Source: Chara braunii
Taxonomy: Eukaryota; Streptophyta; Charophyceae; Charales; Characeae
Direction: 5' to 3'
Assembly: GCA_003427395.1 (NCBI GenBank)
Contig: BFEA01000287.1
Location: 1,418,725-1,442,599 of the forward strand
Length of the DNA stretch: 23,875 nucleotides
Part shown: piece after piece, positions 10,346 to 17,282 of the stretch
How the letters are laid out: the number at the start of each line of letters is the position of its first letter
Position numbering within the stretch: position 1 is the first letter of the stretch
The notes under the pieces: generated by a model
The model's input: only the letters and a program-made list of their open reading frames with translations
Database searches by the model: none
Told to the model about the DNA's origin: nothing
Translations under genes and position numbers: made by a program

Positions 10346-10462
10346 CAATGGAGATGTGGCCTTTCATGAAAACCGAAGAAGAGGCCACATTCCTTTCATG
10401 CACATCCTGACATAGCTTATGAGAAGCCCTTGGAGAAAATGGGCATCACCTAGAAAGTACGT

Positions 10463-10561
10463 CACAATCGCATGGACAGCGGTCAATGCCTTAAGTGCGG
10501 CACTGAGGGACATATAATTGCCTCGTGTCCCTTCATTCGGAACCCAAAAGGGAGAAGCCAG
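10463..10561 (+). pseudogene. Fragment B gag zinc knuckle
   Basis: The frame reads NRMDSGQCLKCGTEGHIIAS followed by CPFIRNPKG. Cys codons at 10487-10489, 10496-10498 and 10526-10528 with His at 10511-10513 give a complete C-x2-C-x4-H-x4-C nucleocapsid motif, which binds retroelement RNA. An in-frame TAG lies just upstream (10451-10453), so only the end of gag survives. The motif region is partly duplicated just downstream. Confidence 0.85.
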
Positions 10562-10615
10562 CATCTGCTCCTACTGAGGACATATAATTGCCTCGTGTCC
10601 CTTCATTCGGAACCC
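10504..10615. repeat. 70-bp-spaced direct repeat in fragment B
   Basis: The segment from CATATAATTGCCTCGTGTCC through CATTCGGAACCC occurs at 10511-10545 and again at 10581-10615, identical over about 35 bases. The second copy repeats the end of the zinc knuckle in another frame, so the duplication itself shifts the reading frame. Confidence 0.93.
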
Positions 10616-10875
10616 CTTTCAAACCTCTCCCTCCAATAGCAGAGGATGGCTCTTCTTCGGCCCCTCACCCATTTCACCATGAGTGAATCTTCTGTTTTGT
10701 TTCACTAGGCGAGTCCCTTTATAAACTTGGACGTGAATTAATTGCTTTGCGAAGTTTATCGGCTAAGAAAGCTAAGTCTAAGGGTGAGTTGGTCATAGCG
10801 GATGTGGAAATTGCACGGATGCATGCTAGATTATGGGTCTACAAGGTCCTGCATCTCTGAGAAGCAATTAAGAAA

Positions 10876-11675
10876 TTGCACTTAGGGATGAAGGTACAAG
10901 ACTTGCCTAGACCTATCACGTCTATGTTGGCTGACCAAAACACTATAATTGTCTCACAATATGTCAACCGGGTAAAATGTTATTTCCAGATAAAGAAAGG
11001 TAAGAAGATTTTGCATGAATTCACCTTCCTAGTAGAGAAGAATTTACTGTTTGACTTAAATTATGGGCATGGACTGGCACAAAGAAGCCAACCCAAAAGT
11101 TAAGTTCAAAGATAAAATTGTCAATTTCAAGTTGAAAGATGAGAAATCTTAAATGAAATCAATTAAGTTGTTTCACAAGTCTGGTTCAGACTCATCTCTA
11201 TATTTTTATTGTATGAGTCTTCCTGCTTTCCGAAGCACGGTCACGAAGAAGAAGTTGGTTCAGGATGTAGTGATGGTGCTCGCCAAGAACGTGGTTGAGT
11301 GTTCTTCGTCCTATCCACATTCTATTGAAAAATTACTTGACGAATATCAGGATCTTCAAAGCAAACCTACGGGAGTAACCGAAAGAACTATCAAACATAC
11401 CAGTGAGATTATTCCAGGCACTAAGATTCCCAAAGGACCAATCTATCGAATGTCCCAATGGGAATTGAAAGAAATGAAGAAACAACTGCAGGAACTAACT
11501 GAAAAAGGATGGATTAGGGTGAGTTCCTCTCCCTACGGTGTGCCTGTACTCGTCATGTCTAAAAAGGAAAGGTGAACTCAGACTATGCATAAACTATCCA
11601 CGTTTGAACTCTGTAACTGTAAAGAATGTGGAACCCTTACCTCATACATATGATTTTCTCGACCAGCTGACGTAG
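10876..11675 (+). pseudogene. Fragment B protease end and reverse transcriptase start
   Basis: 10876-11103 encodes MHLGMKVQDLPRPITSMLAD, then VKCYFQIKKGKKILHEF and TFLVEKNLLFDLNYGHGL, matching the second half of the gypsy protease of element A. After a broken stretch, 11320-11575 reads IEKLLDEYQDLQSKP, IPGTKIPKGPIYRMSQWEL and LTEKGWIRVSSSPYGVPVLV, the conserved RT N-terminus. A frameshift near 11566-11575 leads to ELRLCINYPRLNSVTVKNVE and YDFLDQLT, where homology ends. The palm with the YxDD box is missing. Same domain order as element A but opposite strand. Confidence 0.85.
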
Positions 11676-11976
11676 GTGATGTTTAACGAGATTCCCACTG
11701 TTCACCATGCGAAACCGCAGCCAAGGGAGAATTGGCAGCCCACCAAAGAGCCTAGCTTAGTTGGTACACCCATGAACTGTCAAAATACAGACCCAAGTTC
11801 TAATCCAGATGCGATCAAAATAAGTTTGAACGACCTGGGGTGGGTCACCTCAATGACTATATCTGAAGGCCGTAGCTCTTTTTGAAAAAAAAAAGAGAAA
11901 AAAGAAGATAGGGGGAGGGGAGCGGAGGGGAGGCACAGCGACTGGCCGATCGAGAAGCTCGGTCCTGATGCTACCG
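11676..11976. other. Unassigned interval with purine-rich tract
   Basis: RT similarity stops at about 11670. A 69-codon plus-strand frame (11676-11885) shows no motif. 11885-11937 is nearly all purine (A-run, then GGGGGAGGGGAGCGGAGGGG). A polypurine tract would fit next to a 3' LTR, but no TG...CA LTR is apparent, so no functional claim is made. Confidence 0.4.
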
Positions 11977-12138
11977 GCTGACCCCTGGCCGGTATAGCCC
12001 ACCTCCTGTAGAAGGTATCGCAACTGCTGGGCTGACCCCTGGCCGGTATAGCCCACCTCCTGTAGAAGGTATCGCAACTGCTGGGCTGACCCCTGGCCGG
12101 TATAGCCCACCTCCTGTAGCAGGTATCGCAACTGCTGG
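11977..12138. repeat. 54-bp tandem repeat, three copies
   Basis: Units start at 11977, 12031 and 12085 with GCTGACCCCTGGCCGGTATA and are nearly identical. The third ends with CTGGTGGGTGCAGCTCCCG, leading into a unique tail. On the minus strand each unit would encode 18 codons (LRYLLQEVGYTGQGSAQQ) without stops, but I recognise no protein. A fourth, diverged unit with the same tail lies at 16566-16700, so this is one member of a dispersed repeat family. Confidence 0.95.
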
Positions 12139-12200
12139 TGGGTGCAGCTCCCGTATGGATATGGCTGCTACGGGGTTCCCCATAATACTATAATTACAAC
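12139..12200. repeat. Tail of the dispersed repeat family (copy 1)
   Basis: GGGTGCAGCTCCCG, GGCTGCTACGGGGTTCCCC and AATACTATAAT are shared in the same order and spacing, apart from a short indel, with 16619-16698. The match ends near an ACTATAAT box in both copies, which may mark the end of the element. Confidence 0.8.
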
Positions 12201-12278
12201 CAAAAAAAAACTACTTTTAACCTCATTTAAGACCAAAAACAAAACAAATTGTCATCATATAACGTAATTAAGTACGCC

Positions 12279-12370
12279 GTCCTTTGCGACATCCGTTAAT
12301 ATTGGAGCCATACAGAAGATTAGCATGGCTCCTGTGCAAGGATGACAGGGATAAATCGAGAAATGGTCTA
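12279..12370 (+). ncRNA. U6 spliceosomal snRNA-like sequence, probable pseudogene
   Basis: The sequence starts GTCC and matches eukaryotic U6 along its length: GACATCC, ATTGGA, ATACAG, AAGATTAGCATGG, CCTG.GCAAGGATGACA and AAATCGAGAAATGGTC. U6 pairs with the 5' splice site and U2 in the spliceosome. The ACAGAGA box, which contacts the 5' splice site, has lost two bases here (ATACAGAAGATT), while the AGC catalytic triad is kept. The usual Pol III T-run is missing after GGTC (TAATTAGG follows). A CATATAA lies about 20 bases upstream, but the plant upstream sequence element was not found. A pseudogene or retro-copy is most likely; it is too short and structured for a chance match. Confidence 0.85.
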
Positions 12371-12941
12371 ATTAGGTAAGCCTTACGCCTACCTTCCTCA
12401 CTCGAATACAAGGTCCGGTCATTATAGCTGTATTTGGGGTATCTTTCGGTTTTGTACTTCGTATTTGGGAGAAGAAGGTAGTATGATCTATCTGCCTGTT
12501 AGTCCGGCGAGTGCTTCATAAAATGCCACACTCACACTACTCACCACATGCAAACATTGTGGTGCATCTTTCCATGTTCCAGCGGAAGTTTCATTCTCAT
12601 TTTGCACATCTGGTGAGCAGTAGATGGAGGCGCAAAGACTGCATGACCACAGATGCCAATCTCAGCTGCAAGATTCTCCTTGAACAGCCATTCAGATTCA
12701 ATTAATTGATGGCTGTTCTTGCGCCTTGCGAATCTTGTCTGCACAAGTTGGGGCCTCGCCGCAGCACTCGGCGAATGCAGAAAAGAAAGACAAAAATTAT
12801 AGCCGTGTATATTTCCCTGTTCCAGTGGAAGAAGATCCATTCTCATTTTGCACATTTGGTGAGTGGTGTGGCGAGGCTCTTCACCTTTGGATATGAAATA
12901 AGGACTTCGAGTTTGTGGCCAAGGAAAAAAAAAAAAAAGGG
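12371..12941. other. Unassigned interval with a 246-bp-spaced 50-bp repeat
   Basis: No gene is recognised. A segment of about 50 bases built on GTTCCAGYGGAAG and CATTCTCATTTTGCACAT then GGTGAG occurs at 12569-12617 and again, diverged, at 12811-12862. A short A-run sits at 12925-12938. Confidence 0.6.
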
Positions 12942-13037
12942 GACAAGCTCGTGGGCGATTTGCCCAGCAACTGTCAACTCCACAAGGGCGACAAGCTCGT
13001 GGGCGATTTGCCCTGGAACTGTCAACTCGACAAGGGC
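12942..13037. repeat. 48-bp tandem repeat, two copies
   Basis: Units start at 12942 and 12990 with GACAAGCTCGTGGGCGATTT and end CACAAGGGC or GACAAGGGC. They differ at only a few bases. The start of a third unit (GAC) follows at 13038. Confidence 0.95.
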
Positions 13038-13089
13038 GACGGCAAAGCACGAGATTACTCTCTTCGCAAGGGATTATGGGACTTCCTTA

Positions 13090-14053
13090 GGGTCTCGCTA
13101 GACACTCCTAAAAGTTCACGTTTTTAGGATTGCGTCTTGGTTGCAAGCAATCCTAAATCGGACGCGGGGATCGAAAATGTGAAAACGGCTTTAGGACGAG
13201 TCCTAAAAGATTTAGGATTCCCCAGCCAAAATCGTCCTAAATTTTCCAGTAGCCCCCGACCTACTGAAAAATTTAGGATTCCCGCACTTCGCGGGGTCGT
13301 GGCGTCGTGCGCACCACACCGTCGTCTCGGAAGTGCTGGTGCAGAACTGGGCCATCGGTCCAGGGGTCGGACATCGGAGGTATTCGGTGGGCGGACGGGG
13401 CCAACGGCCACGAACAGTAGGCCTTCACGGGGGTGGTGCACTGCCGTTGGTGGGGGGGGGGAGGACCGAGGGTAGCCAGGCTTCCGTAGTCTACCGTTGC
13501 CTTGCTAGCGCGAAGCGGAGGAGGAGGACGACGTGCGCCGGTGGTCGACGCTGGTGGAAGACAACACGCTAGCCCGACGTCCGGATGTGCACACTCGCGG
13601 ACGATGGTGGAAGACAGCCCAACCGCAGGAGGACAAGCTGCGCCGCCGCCCCACATGCGCCCCGTGCTCACCACTCGCGCACACTCCACACTGTCCACAG
13701 ATGAATACCCATGGCGGAAGGTTTGCCAGCGCCGTCTTTGGTACGTCTTCTGCGTCGCTTGCCAGTCCTATGCCAGCCAGAACCAACCCCCCCTTTCCAA
13801 GTCCAGGATACAAGACACCTACACACCGACGGCCTACCGCGCTGTGTACCATGGACACCACCCAGGAGCGGACGGACATCCACGATGCGGCTGCGTATAG
13901 GCATCTGAAAAGAGGCCGCGGGACAACTTTTAGGACGAGTCCTAAAAGACGATTTTTAGGATTGCGTGCAACCACTCCTCACGAAATCCTAAAAAATCTT
14001 TAGGACTCGTCCTAAAAAATTTAGGATTCTTTTAGTTGTGTCTAACGAGACCC
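13090..14053. mobile_element. PIF/Harbinger (Tourist-like) non-autonomous DNA transposon, 964 bp
   Basis: The left end GGGTCTCGCTAGACAC (13090-13105) is an inverted copy of the right end (14038-14053), with 15 of 16 bases matching. Both ends are flanked by TTA (13087-13089 and 14054-14056), the 3-bp target duplication typical of PIF/Harbinger. Subterminal TCCTAAA/TTTAGGA motifs are repeated many times within 200 bases of both ends (13106-13280 and 13925-14035), as transposase-binding arrays often are. The middle (13280-13910) is GC-rich and unlike the ends. It has several overlapping frames up to 156 codons, none with a transposase motif. It may be captured host DNA. Confidence 0.88.
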
Positions 14054-14056
14054 TTA

Positions 14057-14377
14057 CTTCTTTCTGGACGTAATTCAGTCAGATTCATCCATGTACGGCC
14101 GTCGAGATACACTTCAGATGGTCCCATTGTGAATAGCTTTGAGAGATGCTAACCGTAGATAACGACGATGGAGCTTCAGCACACTAGGACTTTTTCTTTT
14201 TTGCTTTTCGTTTTTTTTGGCAGGAAATCTCTGTTTGTTTATGCAGCGGCCTGCATTTCGTGACACGTAGTGGTGGTGAAATCAAGGTAAAAAAAGACTG
14301 TCCAGCAAAGAAAAAAGAAAAAAGATGAAATAGTTAAACCCCCTAAATATCACTTCCTGTCCCACTGGCAAACGAGG
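14057..14377. other. Unassigned interval, no gene seen
   Basis: AT-rich sequence with short T- and A-runs (about 14186-14220 and 14289-14335). No coding motif, RNA gene or repeat was recognised. Confidence 0.5.
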
Positions 14378-14523
14378 ATTGGATTAAGGCCATGAATCTG
14401 GACGTGTCTCACTCAAAGATGCAGAAAAGCAGATCAATCGCGATTTTTTGAAGAAAAGCAGATTAATCGCGATTTTATGCACCTTTCGACAAACACGTCC
14501 AGATTCAGGCGTTGAATCCAATT
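14378..14523. mobile_element. 146-bp inverted-repeat element, MITE-like
   Basis: The left arm ATTGGATTAAGG then CATGAATCTGGACGTGT (14378-14407) is matched by the inverted right arm (14494-14523): about 25 of 30 bases pair. Between the arms lies a direct repeat, AAAAGCAGATCAATCGCGAT and AAAAGCAGATTAATCGCGAT (from 14424 and 14453). No target-site duplication was clear, so the class is undecided. It could also be a stem-loop relic. Confidence 0.65.
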
Positions 14524-14637
14524 CTCTGTGCTAGCGGGGCCTCGCCCCAGGTAACGAAGTTCAACTTTTAAAGCCATTCATAAGAAGCTCTTCTAAATTA
14601 TTTATGCCAGACTATTACTAGTATAGCAAAAGCTCTC

Positions 14638-14663
14638 AAAAAAAAAAAAAAAAAAAAAAAAAA
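14638..14663 (+). repeat. Poly(A) run, 26 nt
   Basis: Uninterrupted A homopolymer. No flanking direct repeat was seen, so it may be a slippage tract or an old retroposon tail. Confidence 0.95.
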
Positions 14664-14939
14664 CAAATTTCCCGTTACGTCATGGTGAACATAGTCTGCA
14701 ACAATTTCCTCTATTCATACATACAATATGCCGAAAAAGTAGCATATTTAGTAAGATCAAAGTGGAAACATTTACTACAGAACCGATTAAACTACCGCTA
14801 TCCCTCGATAACAGCCCACCCTTAGCATGACGGCATCGGTCCAGAAAGGTAGAGTATATACATTCACGAGCGGGGTGTGCTGTATTCGGGATAAGACGGT
14901 GGGAAAGCGAGCACCAATGACTGCAGAGAACATATTGCA

Positions 14940-15024
14940 CGGGTTCAGCAACGACGCCATGACAGGAAGGGTACCAAAAAAAAAAAAAAAAAAAAAAAAA
15001 AGCGGGTTTAACGACGACGCCATG
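14940..15024 (+). mobile_element. Short retroposon-like insertion with poly(A) and flanking duplication
   Basis: GGGTTCAGCAACGACGCCAT (from 14940) recurs as GGGTTTAACGACGACGCCAT (from 15004), 18 of 21 bases matching. Between the copies lie about 15 bases (ACAGGAAGGGTACC) followed by 26 A (14976-15001). A direct repeat, short insert, poly(A) and direct repeat is what a severely 5'-truncated LINE-mediated insertion leaves. Confidence 0.5.
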
Positions 15025-15078
15025 CCAATGAAGAGGAAGGAAAACGGATGTTTCCTCGAATGATCACAAAGTTTCCGT

Positions 15079-15097
15079 AAAAAAAAAAAAAAAAAAA
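15079..15097 (+). repeat. Poly(A) run, 19 nt
   Basis: A homopolymer within the presumed intron of the Nudix gene; on that gene's strand it is a poly(T) tract about 60 bases after the donor site. Confidence 0.95.
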
Positions 15098-15157
15098 CTT
15101 TGGCGGGAGGAAAAGGAGAGGAGGAGGTAGGAGGAGAAGGGAAGAGAGGACACAGAC

Positions 15158-15572
15158 CGAAATCCAGGTGGCCACCTGGCAATGCGTAAGTTCCTGTGCC
15201 ATGCGACCCTTTCCGACGTCCAATTATCACGGACTGGTCGCGGACGACAAGCACAGCGACCCCGACGCCCACTTTGGGCATAACGCAAGTCAAGCTGCCT
15301 CCTCGATTGGCATTCGGGGTATTCGCATCAACATCGCTCCCTTCTTCTCCAGGACTGGTTGGCGCTGACCTCGACGACGGTTCTCCGGGGGAGCGGCCGA
15401 CCACCTCTGCTTCCCCTTCTTCCGCCCTTGACTCTGACGGTCCCAGGGGCGACGGCATACGTTCAATCTGCGCGTCGCAATCCTCCACGACCGACGACCG
15501 GTCGCCCATGTGCAACCTCGAGGATGCAGTCACGGCACCGGCCAACCCGTCACCAGCGTCCTCCATAGCCAT
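15158..15572 (-). CDS. Nudix hydrolase, exon with first half of the domain (NUDT15/NUDX1-like)
   Basis: The minus-strand frame reads VMPKVGVGVAVLVVRDQSVI then IGRRKGSHGTGTYALPGGHL and DFG (15281-15158). This matches the opening strands of small Nudix pyrophosphatases such as plant NUDX1 and animal NUDT15, which sanitise nucleotides or trim diphosphates. The Nudix box should continue with GExxxEExxREVxEE, but after DFG the frame runs into poly(T). The codon after Phe is G|GT, giving a donor at 15157-15156 and a phase-1 intron; its GTCTGTG is not a strong consensus. The catalytic glutamates must lie on a later exon, not found in the window. The start is uncertain: the first ATG in frame is 15570-15572, the frame is open to a TAG at 15657-15659 preceded by a pyrimidine-rich run ending in AG (possible acceptor, exon from 15656), and an ATG at 15279-15281 would remove a Ser/Glu-rich extension. 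Probably a host gene. Confidence 0.7.
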
Positions 15573-15605
15573 CCTCCCGCTGACCTTAGCTGCTTTTATC
15601 TCCGA

Positions 15606-16010
15606 CAACGCCGCTGCTTTGCCCGCTCCTGCTTCCTCTTCCTCCACAGCCACCTCCTAATGCATGGGACCGCAAGAAAGCAAGGGATGGAGGTGCTTCC
15701 TTTCTTTCAGATATGGCGAAATGGCTTACAATGACACAGGCTCCGTCAAATCAGCGTACATGTGGTATTTAGGCCCGGACCCCACTCCCTGGCGGTAGCT
15801 TGGCGGCGACGTTGCTTTACCCGCTCCTTCGTCCTCTTCCTCCACAGCTGACTGCTACCGACTATGGAGCCACAAGGAAGCGCTGGAGAGATGGAGATGC
15901 ATTCTTTCTTTCAGCTATAGCGGAATAGCTTACAATAATACAGGCTTTGTCAAATCATCATACATGTGGTGTTTCGGCCCGGACCTTACGTCCAGCCGGT
16001 AGCTTGGCGC
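15606..16010. repeat. About 200-bp diverged tandem duplication at the 5' side of the Nudix exon
   Basis: Copy 1 is about 15606-15805, copy 2 about 15806-16010. Shared blocks in order: CCCGCTCCT, CCTCTTCCTCCACAG, a TTCTTTCTTTCAG-like tract, TAGCTTACAAT-like, GTCAAATCA, TACATGTGGT, GGCCCGGACC and GGTAGCTTGGCG. Spacing between copies is 198-204 bases. On the minus strand copy 1 holds the first codons of the open Nudix frame and its upstream flank; copy 2 repeats a diverged version (AVEEEDEGAGKA). Confidence 0.85.
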
Positions 16011-16261
16011 CTGGAAAGCATCCCAGTTGGACAGATGAGGCCTGTGGAAGCGGATGGGGGCTCTGTAACCAACCGTTCACCGAACTTGGGCGTTGACATT
16101 GCGCGATCATTGCGGACCTTTCTCGACATGGCCCTTTGCGGGGGACAGTGGTCATCTTCTTGGTGTCAAGAAAGATGGAGGCAGGCGTGCTATTCTTCCG
16201 CCTTTACTGAAGAAAGACGGACGGCACACGAGCCCTCCGCAAAATGCGGGTAGAGGGCATT
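16011..16261. other. Unassigned interval, no gene seen
   Basis: Several short overlapping frames occur on both strands without motifs. No repeat or RNA gene was recognised. Confidence 0.4.
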
Positions 16262-16263
16262 TC

Positions 16264-16455
16264 TATACATCTGAACCAATATATATATATCGTCACAAAC
16301 AGAACTGCCCGGTAAACCGTAGGCCGAGAGAGAGAAGAGGACAACAAACGAGGGGCTGTGACATATATATATATATATCGTCACAAACAGAACTGCCCCG
16401 CAAACCATAGGCAGAGAGAGAGAAGAGGACATATATATATATACATCTGAACCGA
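16264..16455. repeat. Nested duplication with (AT)n tracts
   Basis: CGTCACAAACAGAACTGCCC and the following 40 bases, ending GAGAGAGAGAAGAGGAC, occur from 16291 and again from 16379 (88 bases apart). (AT)n runs lie before copy 1, before copy 2 and after copy 2. The whole is bracketed by TACATCTGAACC at 16266-16277 and 16442-16453, as if inserted into that sequence. Confidence 0.88.
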
Positions 16456-16565
16456 TCGCCAAACCTTGAACTTCGCGGCCACCGTCCGACCTGCCTCGCT
16501 CACGGGGCAGCCCGCGGGTATTCGTACGCCAAGCCAGATGGGCACGGATGCATACGTGCGGGAGG

Positions 16566-16700
16566 CTGAACCCTGGCCGGTATCGCCCGCCTGCTGTAGC
16601 AGGTATCGCACCTGCTGGTGGGTGCAGCTCCCGCATGTCCGTCGTTGAAGGCTTGAGAACGGATGTGGCTGCTACGGAGTTCCCCGTAATACTATAATGA
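16566..16700. repeat. Dispersed repeat, second copy (single 54-bp unit plus tail)
   Basis: GCTGAACCCTGGCCGGTATC, then CTGTAGCAGGTATCGCA and CTGCTGGTGGGTGCAGCTCC, match the 54-bp unit and tail at 12085-12200. GGCTGCTACGGAGTTCCCC and AATACTATAATGACACCAG follow. This copy has one unit where the other has three. ACACCAGTAATACTA is itself repeated at 16698-16727. Confidence 0.85.
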
Positions 16701-16867
16701 CACCAGTAATACTACAATGACACCAGTACTTGGCCCAGCTATCGGCCGCGGAAAGAAATAGAGTAGAAACGTTTCTAGTTGGATGAATTTGGGCGCTCCT
16801 GTAGTAGCCCGTACGTTTCCTAAAATCGTGGCGCGTTAACGGCCACGACTCTACTTTTAAAGAATTA

Positions 16868-17279
16868 GAGCCTCTTTCGACACCACTTGAAAATACTTGA
16901 GTTTCCAAGTGCAGACTAAACGAGAAATTGTGATTAATTTACACGCACTCGATTTATGGTTCCATTTACACTTGAGGAAACCCTTGAACAAACTACACTT
17001 GAAACGAAAACCCACAGCTTGACCAACCCTGGGCCAGGATGCCTGCTGGAAAAAAAAACAAAAACAAAAAGAAAAACCCACTTGGAGTGCTGGAAGTATC
17101 CGCCGGCACCTCCGGGAGGTACCTTGAGTTCAAGTGTGATATTGCCCCAGTGGCACCTGAGTTTCAAGTATGCACACTTGAGAGCAGGAAAGTGAAAACA
17201 TTATGGCAGGGTCATTAGGGAGGGGTGGAACGAAGAGTTTTCCATCAACCCTTGAGTTCAGTGGTGTCAAACGAGGCCC
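16868..17279. mobile_element. PIF/Harbinger (Tourist-like) MITE, 412 bp
   Basis: The left end GAGCCTCTTTCGACACCACT (16868-16887) pairs with the inverted right end (17260-17279) at 17 of 20 bases. TTA flanks both sides (16865-16867 and 17280-17282). CTTGAGT/ACTTGAA motifs recur through the element in both orientations. The right TIR (GGGCCTCGTTTGACACCACT when inverted) resembles that of the 964-bp element (GGGTCTCGTTAGACAC). No coding capacity. Confidence 0.87.
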
Positions 17280-17282
17280 TTA

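Larger units (their letters stand above)
10440..11675 (+). mobile_element. Ty3/gypsy fragment B
   Basis: In order on the plus strand: nucleocapsid zinc knuckle (10487-10528), an unrecognised stretch with coding-like pieces (SLYKLGRELIALRSLSAKKA), a protease C-terminal half (10876-11103) and the start of RT (11320-11670). It has stops and a frameshift and ends inside RT before the catalytic box. Its zinc knuckle and protease segments resemble those of element A in the opposite orientation. It abuts the LINE relic with no LTR seen, so it is an internal fragment. Confidence 0.85.

Noticed and set aside
11977-12131. Protein with 18-residue repeats (LRYLLQEVGYTGQGSAQQ)
   Set aside because: The second genomic copy at 16566 has only one unit and a diverged frame, so it behaves as a DNA repeat rather than a coding repeat.
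11977-12138. CRISPR-like array
   Set aside because: The units are directly contiguous with no unique spacers, and the context is eukaryotic transposons.
13273-13975. Overlapping open frames of 120-156 codons on both strands inside the 964-bp element
   Set aside because: They overlap on several frames in GC-rich sequence and show no transposase DDE or Myb/SANT motif, so they are likely chance frames.
13089-14053. hAT-type element with 8-bp target duplication (ACTTCCTT/ACTTCTTT)
   Set aside because: The 8-bp match is imperfect and needs an offset base, whereas TTA flanks both ends exactly and the GGGTCTCG termini fit PIF/Harbinger.
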